55,685 nucleotides of DNA from UBA6772 sp965183875 (GCA_965183875.1 CBCYMK010000010.1:1-55685); one strand, 5' to 3'; positions 43,074 through 52,145 are shown, numbered from the stretch's first letter. Notes: generated by a model not told the origin, from the letters alone. Numbers and translations are program-made.

Positions 43074-44012
43074 ATGAAAGTAACTGTTGTTGGAGCAGGT
43101 GCAGTTGGTGCAAGTTGTGCTGAGTACATTGCCATTAAAAATTTCGCTTCTGAGGTTGTCTTAGTAGACATTAAAGAAAATTTCGCTGAAGGTAAAGCCA
43201 TGGATTTGATGCAAACTGCATCTTTAAATGGATTTGACACTAAGATTGTAGGTAGTACAAATGACTATTCTAAATCTGCTGGAAGTGATATTGCTGTAAT
43301 TACTAGTGGTATTCCACGTAAGCCAGGAATGACTCGTGAGGAGTTGATTGGAATAAACGCTGGAATTGTGAAAATGGTTTCTGAAAACTTAATCAAACAT
43401 TCTCCAAATGTTATTTTGATTATTGTAAGTAATCCTATGGATACCATGACTTACTTAGCTCATAAAGCTACAGGTCTTCCAAAAAATAGAATTATTGGTA
43501 TGGGTGGAGCTTTAGATTCTGCTCGTTTCAAATACCGTTTAAGTGAAGCTTTAGACTGTCCTGCTTCTGATGTTGAAGGAATGGTTATAGGTGGACATAG
43601 CGATAAAGGAATGGTTCCTTTAACTCGTTTAGCTTCTAGAAATAGCGTTTTAGCTTCTGAGTTTTTATCAGAAGAAAGATTAGCTCAAGTTGCTGCTGAC
43701 ACGAAAGTTGGTGGTGCTACCTTAACAGGAATGTTAGGTACTTCTGCTTGGTATGCTCCAGGTGCTGCAGTTTCTTCTTTGGTACAATCTATTGCTTGCG
43801 ATCAAAAGAAAATGTTCCCTTGTTCTGCCTTATTAGAAGGTGAGTTTGGTTTAAATGATTTAACAATCGGTGTACCATGTATTTTAGGTAAAAACGGTAT
43901 TGAGAAAATTGTTGAAATCGATTTAGATGATAACGAAAAAGCTTTGTTAGCTGAATCTGCTAAAGGTGTTTCTGCAACTAATGCGTTACTTACTGAGCTT
44001 AACTTATTTTAG
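43074..44012 (+). CDS. mdh: Malate dehydrogenase
   Basis: A 312-residue NAD-dependent enzyme of the TCA cycle, of the LDH-like MDH group. Motifs are GAGAVGASCAEYIA (NAD binding), ITSGIPRKPGMTREELI (mobile loop with Arg), VSNPMDTMTYLA, MGGALDSARFKY and IGGHSDKGMVPL (the catalytic His). TAAATTTG at 43011-43018 lies 55 bp upstream of the ATG. A strong bidirectional terminator follows. Confidence 0.94.
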   Translation: MKVTVVGAGAVGASCAEYIAIKNFASEVVLVDIKENFAEGKAMDLMQTASLNGFDTKIVGSTNDYSKSAGSDIAVITSGIPRKPGMTREELIGINAGIVKMVSENLIKHSPNVILIIVSNPMDTMTYLAHKATGLPKNRIIGMGGALDSARFKYRLSEALDCPASDVEGMVIGGHSDKGMVPLTRLASRNSVLASEFLSEERLAQVAADTKVGGATLTGMLGTSAWYAPGAAVSSLVQSIACDQKKMFPCSALLEGEFGLNDLTIGVPCILGKNGIEKIVEIDLDDNEKALLAESAKGVSATNALLTELNLF

Positions 44013-44029
44013 TAAGAATACTTATACAC

Positions 44030-44064
44030 AAAAAAGGAGCTAGATTTATCTAGCTCCTTTTTTT
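44030..44064. terminator. Bidirectional terminator between mdh and a hypothetical gene
   Basis: The stem aaggagctaga/tctagctcctt with loop ttta is flanked by A and T runs. Confidence 0.88.
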
Positions 44065-44083
44065 ATGTGGAATAGTTTTAATT

Positions 44084-44623
44084 TTAAATCCCTCCAGTCA
44101 TCAATACAAACATGATCCATGCACCCCAACCTAAAGCTTCCATAGCTATTAGTTGTCCTTTGGCTTTCTTTTTATAACACATCAAGTAAGCCGGGTCGCT
44201 AAATTTAGTTTTATCAGTAGATAACATCATAATTGAGCTAGATGCATTAAATGGTGAAGGATTCGCCATGGCAGTACCAATAATTGCGAAAGGACCAAAT
44301 AATACTCCGAGAACAAAATGGCCTCCTTTTTTACCATGGAAATTTTGGGCATCCATCTGACCTTGAAAACACAAGTTCTCATCGGCAATAATTCTATTTA
44401 GATAAGTTTTGTATAGTTTGTTCTGTGAATCTTCAAATTCTATAGATAGAATATTGTTTGAAGGAATTTCAAAGCGACTACCCTCAATTTTAAAAACTAC
44501 AGAGCAGTCTTTAAGTTTAACAACTTTTCCCTCAAATTTTTGAAGATTTTGTAATGTTATTATATCCTTTGCAAAAGAATTTACACTAAAAAATAACGCA
44601 ATTAATACAAGTAAATTTTTCAT
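44084..44623 (-). CDS. Hypothetical secreted/membrane protein
   Basis: Not recognised. The 179-residue protein has a signal peptide (MKNLLVLIALFFSVNSFA), then a beta-rich part with alternating charged residues (FEGKVVKLKDCSVVFKIEG), and two later hydrophobic segments (GGHFVLGVLFGPFAIIGTAM, and ALGWGAWIMFVLMTGGI at the C-terminus). It may be a membrane-anchored protein. It lies downstream of folA on the same strand (gap 88 bp) and ends near the shared terminator with mdh. Confidence 0.65.
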   Translation of the reverse strand: MKNLLVLIALFFSVNSFAKDIITLQNLQKFEGKVVKLKDCSVVFKIEGSRFEIPSNNILSIEFEDSQNKLYKTYLNRIIADENLCFQGQMDAQNFHGKKGGHFVLGVLFGPFAIIGTAMANPSPFNASSSIMMLSTDKTKFSDPAYLMCYKKKAKGQLIAMEALGWGAWIMFVLMTGGI

Positions 44624-44711
44624 AATATAGATTTATTGTCCCTACTCTTATGGCTTTTCGAGTAACGCCCATTTTTTTAGTTGGTTATTTCCAATTCAGT
44701 CATATTGGGAA

Positions 44712-45215
44712 TCACCTCTTCTCGTAAATCTCAAAGCTATAAGCACATTCGTGCTTGTCGTCTGCCTCGTGTTTCTCTGAGTTTACTAATTTCCAATCGC
44801 TAGATAATTCTTGAAAAAAGGTATCGCCTTCGTAGGTTTTATGTATCCGTGTTAGGTAAATTCGATCGATTAGGTTTTGCTCTAATGCCAATCTGTAAAT
44901 TTCTCCACCACCTATAATAAATGGTTCTTCGTCCTTGGCTTCTCCAGCTTTAACTAGTGCTTGTTCAATAGAATTCACAACTACACAACCTTCAGCAGCG
45001 TAAGTCGATTGTCTGGTAACCACTACATTCGTTCTGTTGGGTAGCGGACGGTATTTATGTGGTATAGATTCAAAATTTTTTCTTCCCATAATCACAAAAT
45101 GATTTTGGGTTGTTTCTTTAAAAAACTTCATGTCTTTGGGTAAATGCCAAATTAGGTCATTGTCTTTTCCAATAACGTTGTTTTCTGAACAGGCAACAAT
45201 TAGGGATACTCTCAT
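44712..45215 (-). CDS. folA: Dihydrofolate reductase
   Basis: This 167-residue NADPH-dependent enzyme regenerates tetrahydrofolate. Seen are VSLIVACSENNVIGKDNDLIWHLPKDM (Trp of the Met20 loop; the acidic substrate residue appears in the following helix), FVIMGRKNFESIP, PLPNRTNVVVTR and FIIGGGEIYRLAL. Its start overlaps the thyA stop by one base, the usual thyA-folA coupling that serves thymidylate synthesis. Confidence 0.94.
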   Translation of the reverse strand: MRVSLIVACSENNVIGKDNDLIWHLPKDMKFFKETTQNHFVIMGRKNFESIPHKYRPLPNRTNVVVTRQSTYAAEGCVVVNSIEQALVKAGEAKDEEPFIIGGGEIYRLALEQNLIDRIYLTRIHKTYEGDTFFQELSSDWKLVNSEKHEADDKHECAYSFEIYEKR

Positions 45216-46011
45216 TATACAGCTACTATACCTTTAATATGTGGGTGTGGATCGTAATTAACCAATTCAAAATCATCTATGGTAAAGTCGAAAATATTTT
45301 TCACTTCAGGATTGATTTTCATGGTTGGGAGTGTTTTGGTTTCTCTACTTAGCTGTAGATCTGTTTGCTCTAAATGATTGGTGTATAAATGAGCATCTCC
45401 AAGCGTATGAATAAATTCTCCCACTTCTAAATTGCAAACTTGTGCAATCATCAAAGTTAATAATGCGTAAGAAGCTATATTAAAGGGAACCCCTAAAAAT
45501 ATATCAGCACTACGTTGGTAAAGCTGACAAGATAACTTTCCATCGGCTACATAAAACTGAAAAAAGGCATGGCAAGGAGGGAGTGCCATATTTTCTATTT
45601 CTCCAACATTCCAAGCACTTACTATAAGTCTACGTGAATCTGGATTGTTTTTTATCTGATCAATTACTTGTGTTATTTGATCTATATGTTTTCCATTTGT
45701 TGTAGGCCAAGATCTCCATTGAGAACCGTAAACAGGACCTAGGTTACCCTCTTCATCTGCCCACTCGTCCCAAATACGTACCTTATTTTCTTTTAAATAC
45801 TGAATGTTAGTATCTCCTTTCAAAAACCAAAGTAGTTCGTGTATTATCGAACGTAGGTGTAGTTTTTTTGTCGTAATACAAGGAAATCCTTCTGCTAAAT
45901 TGAAGCGCATTTGATGCCCAAAAACACTAACAGTGTACCTGTACCTGTACGATCGCTTTTCTCTTGGCCATTTTCTTTTACATGGCGCATTAAATCTAAG
46001 TACTGCTTCAT
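45215..46011 (-). pseudogene. thyA: Thymidylate synthase with N-terminal frameshift
   Basis: ThyA converts dUMP to dTMP. The frame from ATG 46011 encodes MKQYLDLMRHVKENGQEKSDRTGTGT and then leaves frame at about 45927-45945. The remainder, in another frame, reads VSVFGHQMRFNLAEGFPCITTKKLHLRSIIHELLWF, with the catalytic Cys in ALPPCHAFFQFYV and QRSADIFLGVPFNIASYALL. As given, only an N-truncated form from Met 45910 would be made, lacking the phosphate-binding Arg of SDRTGTGT. The lesion (one base lost or two gained) lies next to a repeated gtacag motif. Sequencing error is plausible because the gene is normally essential without thymidine. Confidence 0.82.
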
Positions 46012-46109
46012 TTAGTTATGAATTGTAGGTTTTAAGTTGATTTGTATAGCTTAAACACAGCTATTACTACATGGTAGTATGTGTAATTAATGGGCTAATT
46101 TAATAATTA

Positions 46110-47783
46110 TTAAATCATCATCCCAACAATTACTGCGGTAAACAAAGACGCTAATGTACCTGCCACTAAGGCGAGTATACCCAATTCGGAAAGTAATCCT
46201 TTTCTGTTAGGTATCAAGGCTCCAATTCCACCAATTTGTATTCCTATAGAAGCGAAATTTGCAAACCCACATAATATATAGGTAGACATTATTACCGACT
46301 TTTGATGCGAAAATAAACTTGCAGCTTTCATTTCACCTAGTGTTTTATAGGCGTAAAACTCATTTAAGATTGTTTTTTCACCTAATAATTGGCCAACTAA
46401 AACGGCATCTTCCCAGGCTATACCCATTAGCCAGGCTATAGGAGCAAAGGTATAACCAACCATAAATTGCATGGTTAGTCCACTATAATTTGTATTTGCA
46501 ATAATCCAGGTATTTATACCCGTCCAGTTTCCAATAAGATCGTTTGTAATGAAATTACCCATGGCAATTAATGCCGTAAAAACGAGTAACATAGCCCCTA
46601 CATTAACTGCTAGTTTTAATCCATCGCTTGTTCCATTACTAATGGCTTCTAATGCATTACTACCAATTTTATCTTTATTTAATTTCATGTCCTGGTCGAA
46701 TTCTTCGGTCTCAGGAATAATTATTTTTGCAGCTATTACCGCTGCTGGAGCAGAGAGTACCGATGCCGCAAGTAAGTGCTTAGCAAATAGTAGTTGTTCT
46801 ACAGGATCGCTACCACCTAAAAAGCCAATATATGCTGCTAAAACTCCACCAGCAATAGTAGCCATACCACCAGACATTAAACAGAAAATTTCTGACCTGG
46901 TCATTTTCCCCAAATAGGGTCTTACTAAAAGTGGGGCTTCTGTTTGGCCTAGGAATATATTTCCAACTGCAGCCAAACTTTCTGATCCCGAAAGCTTCAT
47001 GAATTTTTTCATTAACCAAGCAAAAAAGAAAACAACTCGCTGTAGAATTCCTAAGTAATAGAATAAGCTTGTTAAGGCAGAGAAAAATATGATGGTAGGT
47101 AAAACTTGTACTATAAAATTAATCAATGGAGCTTCAATCTTACCGGAAATGAACGATGCAAACAGAAAGTTTGTTCCCGCCTGAGTGAAAGATATAACTT
47201 TAATAAATCCACTAGATATACTTTCGAAAACAGTTGCTACAAATGGTACTTTTAAAATACCAACAGCAAATATAAATTGTAGTAATAAGCCTTTTCCTAC
47301 CAGTATCCAATTGATGTTTTTTCGGTCTTTGCTAAATAATACTGCTATTAATAAAAGGCTTAAAAGTCCTAATATCCCTCTAAGGATATTCCAAAAGGTG
47401 CTTTCAGATTCAGTGGGTATTTGTGTTTTTAATGCATTGAATGTATAGGTAAGTCCAGCCTCCTCAAGCAATAAGTGTCCATCTTTAATATGGTAAGCAT
47501 AATGTCGTACCGTATCTATTGGGCTAGCGTAGTTTAAATATAACTTATTGTCCAGTAGTTCCCATATACCTTCAGCTTTTAGATTGTTTTTCGCTTCTAA
47601 AGAATACCGAAATGTATGGTCTTTAGAAATAGATAGGATGTCTACCTCTGGATTTACAGCCACCAAGTCTAGCTGTTCTTGGTTTTTTATTGAGCTAAAA
47701 ACCCAATCTCCAATAAATTCTTGTCCAGTGCTAGCAAGGGAAAAGCTAAAAAGAATACCAAAGATTAAAAGATGTTTTTTCAT
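46110..47783 (-). CDS. NupC-type Na+-coupled nucleoside transporter with N-terminal lipocalin-like domain
   Basis: A 557-residue inner-membrane protein. The C-terminal ~425 residues are a concentrative nucleoside transporter (CNT): SGSESLAAVGNIFLGQTEAPLLVRPYL, SGGMATIAGGVLAAYIGFLG, AAPAAVIAAKI-like AAVIAAKII and GFANFASIGIQIGGIG. The first ~130 residues are different: a signal peptide and a small beta-barrel-like domain (FIGDWVFSSIKNQEQLD, IWELLDNKLYLNY). CNT proteins import nucleosides; the extra domain would face the periplasm. It begins 2 bp after the nuclease gene and precedes thyA-folA, linking salvage to thymidylate supply. Confidence 0.88.
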   Translation of the reverse strand: MKKHLLIFGILFSFSLASTGQEFIGDWVFSSIKNQEQLDLVAVNPEVDILSISKDHTFRYSLEAKNNLKAEGIWELLDNKLYLNYASPIDTVRHYAYHIKDGHLLLEEAGLTYTFNALKTQIPTESESTFWNILRGILGLLSLLLIAVLFSKDRKNINWILVGKGLLLQFIFAVGILKVPFVATVFESISSGFIKVISFTQAGTNFLFASFISGKIEAPLINFIVQVLPTIIFFSALTSLFYYLGILQRVVFFFAWLMKKFMKLSGSESLAAVGNIFLGQTEAPLLVRPYLGKMTRSEIFCLMSGGMATIAGGVLAAYIGFLGGSDPVEQLLFAKHLLAASVLSAPAAVIAAKIIIPETEEFDQDMKLNKDKIGSNALEAISNGTSDGLKLAVNVGAMLLVFTALIAMGNFITNDLIGNWTGINTWIIANTNYSGLTMQFMVGYTFAPIAWLMGIAWEDAVLVGQLLGEKTILNEFYAYKTLGEMKAASLFSHQKSVIMSTYILCGFANFASIGIQIGGIGALIPNRKGLLSELGILALVAGTLASLFTAVIVGMMI

Positions 47784-47785
47784 GG

Positions 47786-48412
47786 TTATGTGCGTGAGGT
47801 TCTTCTGTTTAACTCATCTCTGATTCTAACTGCTAGTTCGTAATCTTCTTTCTCTAAAGCTTGATTAAGTCTTTTGTTTAAAGCTGTTTCAGAAATGTTT
47901 GCTAAACTTGAAGTTTGAGACGTGTTCGTGTTTACGGGCTCAATACTTTTTGTTTCTGTTACCGTAGTGTCAAGCAGAATTGTTTTTTTAGTGCTGTCTT
48001 CTTCTAAAATTATTCCCGCTTGCTCCAGAATAGATTCATAGGTATATATAGGGCAATTAAATCGCAAGGCTAGTGCTACCGCATCTGATGTTCTTGAATC
48101 TAAGTGTTTTATATCTCCATCTAACTCGAATACTAAGTACGAATAGAAAATCCCTTTTTTAAGCTTATGTATAACCACCTCTTTTAGGTAAATATTATAA
48201 GAAAGTGTTAAGCTTGTAAATAAGTCGTGTGTAAGTGGGCGAGGAGGAGTGTTTTCTCCTTCTAGTGCTATAGCAATAGATTGAGCCTCGTAAGAACCAA
48301 TAACGATTGGTAACCTACGAGGCCCATTTTCTTCGCCTAATAACAGCGCATATGCGTTGCTTTGAGACTGACTATAAGTTAATCCTATGATATTAAGTTG
48401 AACTGTTTTCAT
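47786..48412 (-). CDS. Bifunctional nuclease family (DUF151) protein with UVR tail
   Basis: This 208-residue protein has an N-terminal BFN/DUF151 domain (~1-130: LPIVIGSYEAQSIAIALEG, PRPLTHDLF, SRTSDAVALALRFNCPIY). A linker and a C-terminal UVR motif follow (ISETALNKRLNQALEKEDYELAVRIRDELNRR), the short helical hairpin found in UvrB/UvrC and Clp regulators. Plant BFN proteins have nuclease activity; the bacterial role is not established. It is coupled to nupC with a 2-bp gap. Confidence 0.87.
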   Translation of the reverse strand: MKTVQLNIIGLTYSQSQSNAYALLLGEENGPRRLPIVIGSYEAQSIAIALEGENTPPRPLTHDLFTSLTLSYNIYLKEVVIHKLKKGIFYSYLVFELDGDIKHLDSRTSDAVALALRFNCPIYTYESILEQAGIILEEDSTKKTILLDTTVTETKSIEPVNTNTSQTSSLANISETALNKRLNQALEKEDYELAVRIRDELNRRTSRT

Positions 48413-48471
48413 CTATTTATATTAGCAAGACTAAAATACTAAAATAGGTGGATAGCTCAGCTTATTTTGAA

Positions 48472-49440
48472 TTAATTATTCGCTTTATGTGCTTTTAGTG
48501 CTTCAATTAGCTTAGGTACAACCTCAAAGGCATCTCCAACAATTCCATAATCAGCAGCTTTAAAGAAAGGTGCTTCTGGATCGGTGTTGATAGCAACAAT
48601 GTTTTTAGAGGCATTTACACCAGCTAAGTGTTGTATTGCTCCAGATATACCTATTGCAATATATAATTCTGGGTTTATTGCTATACCCGTTTGACCTACG
48701 TGCTCACCGTGAGGTCTCCATCCTATATCAGCAACCGGTTTAGAACAAGCCGTAGCTGCTCCAAGTAATTCAGCTAATTCTTCTACCATTCCCCAGTTTT
48801 CAGGTCCTTTTAAACCACGACCTGCAGAAACTACGTAGTCTGCTTCGGTTAAAGAAATCTTTCCTGTAGCTCTATCTACTGCAATAGATTTTAGTCTATT
48901 GTCTGAGCTAGTTGCCGTATAGTCAAAAGCTTCTATACTAGCATTAGAACCAGCTTCTACTGTACCAATTGCATTGGGAGTAATAGAAATTACATTTTGT
49001 GCAGAGCTAGTACTAAAGTTTGCAAAAGCCTTGCTAGAGAATGTCTTTCTTTTTACCGTAAAAGGAGAAGTAGAGCTTGGTAATTCAATTACATTAGTAA
49101 TTAAACCTGCATTTCTCTTTGCGGCGATAATAGGAGCAATTGCTTTACCGTTGTTTGTGTTGGAAATAACAATTGTATCTGCACTATTAGCTTCTGCTGC
49201 TGCTATAATAGCATTTGCGTAAGCTTGGTTATTGAAGGTTGTTAATGAGTCATTAGTAATACTAAGCACTTTGGTAGCACCGTAATTTCCTAATTGAGCA
49301 GCATCGTCTGTAGAAGCAATTGTTAGTGCAATTGCTTCAGTTCCTATCTTGTTGGCTAATTGAGCAGCATAACTTACTGCTTCAAAAGAGGCTTTCTTAA
49401 AACTTCCGTTCCAACTTTCTGTATATACTAAAACAGCCAT
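48472..49440 (-). CDS. etfA: Electron transfer flavoprotein subunit alpha
   Basis: The 322-residue FAD-binding subunit of ETF passes electrons from acyl-CoA and other dehydrogenases to the quinone pool. The N-terminal domain (~1-190) is weakly conserved. The C-terminal FAD domain has VVSAGRGLKGPENWGMVEELAELLGAATACSKPVAD, HVGQTGIAINPELYIAIGISGAIQHLAGV and IVAINTDPEAPFFKAADYGIVGD. It follows etfB after an 18-bp gap. Confidence 0.95.
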   Translation of the reverse strand: MAVLVYTESWNGSFKKASFEAVSYAAQLANKIGTEAIALTIASTDDAAQLGNYGATKVLSITNDSLTTFNNQAYANAIIAAAEANSADTIVISNTNNGKAIAPIIAAKRNAGLITNVIELPSSTSPFTVKRKTFSSKAFANFSTSSAQNVISITPNAIGTVEAGSNASIEAFDYTATSSDNRLKSIAVDRATGKISLTEADYVVSAGRGLKGPENWGMVEELAELLGAATACSKPVADIGWRPHGEHVGQTGIAINPELYIAIGISGAIQHLAGVNASKNIVAINTDPEAPFFKAADYGIVGDAFEVVPKLIEALKAHKANN

Positions 49441-49458
49441 AATCTTTTTTGTCTTTAT

Positions 49459-50205
49459 TTAAATTACTTTTGCTTCAGTGTGAAGTAAGTCTACAAGTTG
49501 TTCTACGTTTCCAGCATCAATCATTGTACATGCAGCTTTTGCCTCCGGTAATTCGAAACTCACTACGGATGTACTGTTTGTTGTGTCGCCAGCTGCCAAT
49601 ACAGTAAGCGGTTTTTTACGAGCCATCATGATTCCACGCATTGCAGGGATTCTCAATTCTTTTTCGTCAACCAAACCTTTTTGTCCAGCAATAAGCATCG
49701 GTAAAGCTCCTTCTAGCGTTTCTTTTCCTCCGTCAATTTCTCTTACAGCTTTTGCTGTGGTTCCATCTAGTTCAAAGCCTATACAAGCATTTACAAAAGG
49801 AATGTCTAAATAGGTAGCAAGCATACCAGGTACGATCCCTCCATTATAGTCAATCGATTCCCTACCTGTAACGATTAAGTCGAAGTTTTGTTCTTTTGCG
49901 TAATCTGCAATTAAACGAGCTACAGTAGCAGAGTCTTTAGGTTCAGCGTCAATTCTTACTGCATCGTCTGCACCAATCGCTAAAGCTTTTCTTAAAGTTG
50001 GTTCTGTACTCGCAGGTCCCACATTTACTACTGTTATGGTAGCTCCTGTAGATTCCTTAATTTTCATCGCTCTAGTTAAACCAAACTCGTCGTATGGGTT
50101 AATAACAAATGTTATCCCATTAGTATCGAATTCTGTCTGGTTGTTTGTGAAATTAATCTTCGAAGTCGTGTCTGGAACATGACTTATACAAACTAGTATT
50201 TTCAT
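49459..50205 (-). CDS. etfB: Electron transfer flavoprotein subunit beta
   Basis: The 248-residue partner of EtfA carries the AMP-binding domain. Diagnostic parts are MKILVCISHVPDTTSKI, INPYDEFGLTRAMKIKE, the RKALAIGADDAVRI segment, DLIVTGRESIDYNGGIVPGMLATYL and PAMRGIMMARKKPL. It is first of the minus-strand run etfB-etfA-bfn-nupC. A convincing promoter is present (50303-50332). The divergent neighbour is pdhB. Confidence 0.95.
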   Translation of the reverse strand: MKILVCISHVPDTTSKINFTNNQTEFDTNGITFVINPYDEFGLTRAMKIKESTGATITVVNVGPASTEPTLRKALAIGADDAVRIDAEPKDSATVARLIADYAKEQNFDLIVTGRESIDYNGGIVPGMLATYLDIPFVNACIGFELDGTTAKAVREIDGGKETLEGALPMLIAGQKGLVDEKELRIPAMRGIMMARKKPLTVLAAGDTTNSTSVVSFELPEAKAACTMIDAGNVEQLVDLLHTEAKVI

Positions 50206-50302
50206 TCCTTAATTTATTTTTAGAATTTAATTCACTGTTAGTATAGTAGGTCGATTACTATATAATTTCATGAATTTATAGACTTAGTTTTTTCAGTAGA
50301 TG

Positions 50303-50332
50303 CAAATGTAATTAAATTTACTTGAAAACAAA
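50303..50332 (-). promoter_or_regulatory. Promoter of the etfBA run
   Basis: On the minus strand TTTG (50329-50332) and TACATTTG (50303-50310) are spaced 18 bp apart, about 100 bp upstream of the etfB ATG. Confidence 0.6.
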
Positions 50333-50471
50333 GTGTAATGCGTGCATTGTATGTTGGGCTCGGTTTGTCTAGAGTTTTGAGCTTAAGTGTAGTGTGGTTG
50401 GTAGTTTTACGTTGTGATATAGTTTTGAAAAAAGGCTGTAAAGCATCCTATTATATAAACTATAATTTATG

Positions 50472-50479
50472 TAATTTTG
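50472..50479 (+). promoter_or_regulatory. -7 element of pdhB (TAATTTTG)
   Basis: Fits TAnnTTTG and lies 22 bp before the ATG at 50502; the -33 part is unclear. Confidence 0.4.
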
Positions 50480-50501
50480 TAGGCTGAAAAAAACAGGTCT
50501 T

Positions 50502-51482
50502 ATGAGAGTTATACAATTCCGACAAGCAATAGCCGAAGCGATGAGCGAGGAAATGAGAAGAGATGAAAAAGTCTTCTTGTTGGGTGAAGAAGTTGCTGAA
50601 TACAATGGAGCTTATAAAGCGAGTCAAGGAATGCTTGACGAGTTTGGAGCAAAAAGAGTTATAGACACTCCTATTGCAGAACTAGGTTTTGCTGGTATCG
50701 CCACAGGTGCAACAATGAATGGTTTAAGGCCAATTGTTGAGTTTATGACCTTCAACTTCTCATTAGTTGCTATTGATCAAATCATTAATTCTGCAGCCAA
50801 AATGATGCAGATGTCTGACGGTCAATTCCCTATGCCAATGGTATTTCGTGGACCTTCGGGTTCTGCTGGTCAGCTAGGAGCACAGCATTCACAGTCATTT
50901 GAATCTTGGTATGCAAACTGCCCTGGTTTAAAAGTAGTTTGCCCTTCTAATCCCTACGATGCTAAGGGCTTGTTAAAAGCTTCTATACGCGATAATGATC
51001 CTATTATTTTCTTAGAATCAGAGCAAATGTATGGCGATAAGGGAGAGGTGCCAGAAGGAGAGTATATTATCCCTATTGGATTAGCAGATGTTAAAAGAAC
51101 TGGAACAGACGTTACCTTAGTTTCTTTTGGGAAAATTATGAAAACGGTTTTTGAAGCTGCTGATAAATTAGAAGAGGAAGGAATTAGCGCAGAAGTAATT
51201 GATTTAAGAACTGTTCGTCCTATCGATTATGCTACGGTTATAGAATCTGTTAAGAAAACGAATCGTTTAGTAATTATTGAAGAGGCTTGGCCTTTAGCAT
51301 CACTTTCTACAGAGATTGCTTTTAATGTGCAAAGAGATGCTTTTGATCATTTAGACGCTCCTGTAAAACGTGTTTGTACTGCTGATGTTCCTATGGCTTA
51401 TGCACCTAATTTAGTAGAGGAGTTTATGCCTAAAATCAGCAAAATTATAGAAGAAGTAAAGTCGGTGATGTACGTAAAGTAA
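50502..51482 (+). CDS. pdhB: Pyruvate dehydrogenase E1 component, beta subunit
   Basis: The 326-residue transketolase-like beta subunit of the alpha2-beta2 E1 oxidatively decarboxylates pyruvate with thiamine diphosphate. Typical are REAIAEAM-like RQAIAEAMSEEMRRD, FLLGEEVAEYNGAYKASQGML, RVIDTPIAELGFAGIATGAT, RGPSGSAGQLGAQHSQSFE and VIDLRTVRPIDYATV. The family also includes branched-chain oxo-acid E1 beta, but the segments fit PDH better. The alpha subunit is not adjacent, as in other Flavobacteriia. Confidence 0.9.
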   Translation: MRVIQFRQAIAEAMSEEMRRDEKVFLLGEEVAEYNGAYKASQGMLDEFGAKRVIDTPIAELGFAGIATGATMNGLRPIVEFMTFNFSLVAIDQIINSAAKMMQMSDGQFPMPMVFRGPSGSAGQLGAQHSQSFESWYANCPGLKVVCPSNPYDAKGLLKASIRDNDPIIFLESEQMYGDKGEVPEGEYIIPIGLADVKRTGTDVTLVSFGKIMKTVFEAADKLEEEGISAEVIDLRTVRPIDYATVIESVKKTNRLVIIEEAWPLASLSTEIAFNVQRDAFDHLDAPVKRVCTADVPMAYAPNLVEEFMPKISKIIEEVKSVMYVK

Positions 51483-51495
51483 ACACCAAAAAATA

Positions 51496-51543
51496 GCACA
51501 ATAAAAAAAGCCATCTTGATAGATGGCTTTTTTTATTGTGCTG
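51496..51543. terminator. Perfect 21-bp inverted repeat acting as bidirectional terminator
   Basis: Both arms are 21 bp and exactly complementary around a 6-nt loop (ttgata); the core is gccatc/gatggc with A7/T7 tracts. It serves pdhB and the convergent YkgJ gene, overlapping the last codons of the latter. Confidence 0.85.
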
Positions 51544-52021
51544 GTTTCATTTTGTCAATTATCCGTGATACCGCAGGACAAACTTCTACGTTTTGTAATG
51601 TTAGCGGTAAAATATGCGACATCTTTTTTCGGTTGGTGTGTGGGTATTCTGCACAAGCTCTTGGTCTAACATCATATATAGAACATGAATTGTCTTCTGC
51701 TAAAAATGCACATGGACTCTCTTGTAGTACTATATCAAACTCATCATCCCGTTTTAAGTATTTCTCATAGAATGAAGCGGATTTCATATTTAAGTGCCTG
51801 GCAATTCTATCAACATCTTTTTGAATAAAAATAGGGGAGGTAGTCTTACAGCAATTTGCACATTCTAAACAATCGATATTATCAAAAACTTCATCGTGGA
51901 GCTTATGGAATTTTTCGTCCAGAGGGGCTCCTTTCATTTTTTTGAGTTTTGAAAATACAGCTCTGTTAGCTTTTCTTTCTGTGAATGCCTTCTTTTTAAG
52001 GCCCTGAATCTCTTTTTCCAA
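51533..52021 (-). CDS. YkgJ-family cysteine cluster protein
   Basis: This 162-residue protein has the metal-binding cysteine pattern of the YkgJ/UPF0153 family: CLECANCC near residue 55, CAFLAEDNSCSIYDVRPRACAEYP near 105-130, and a late Cys (VEVCPAV). These cysteines probably bind an iron-sulfur cluster or zinc. The Lys-rich N-terminal helix (~residues 1-35) may bind nucleic acid or acidic partners. The function is unknown. Its last codons lie within the terminator palindrome shared with pdhB. Confidence 0.85.
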   Translation of the reverse strand: MEKEIQGLKKKAFTERKANRAVFSKLKKMKGAPLDEKFHKLHDEVFDNIDCLECANCCKTTSPIFIQKDVDRIARHLNMKSASFYEKYLKRDDEFDIVLQESPCAFLAEDNSCSIYDVRPRACAEYPHTNRKKMSHILPLTLQNVEVCPAVSRIIDKMKPAQ

Positions 52022-52145
52022 ATCGTAAATTTTGTCAAAAATACACTAATTATATCCGTATTCTCTAAACTACAGAATCATAATATAGAAACTACTACTT
52101 TCATAGAATTCAATTTTATATTTTTGCAAGCCAAATAATGCGGAT

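Larger units (their letters stand above)
50206..50501. other. Divergent promoter region etfB/pdhB
   Basis: The 296 bp hold the etfB promoter and a TAATTTTG element (50472-50479) for pdhB. No other feature was recognised; an open frame on the minus strand (50369-50605) is a shadow. Confidence 0.5.

Noticed and set aside
45215..45910. Shortened thymidylate synthase starting at Met 45910
   Set aside because: The missing N-terminal part (DRTGTGT region) is present just upstream in another frame, so a frameshifted full-length gene is the better reading.
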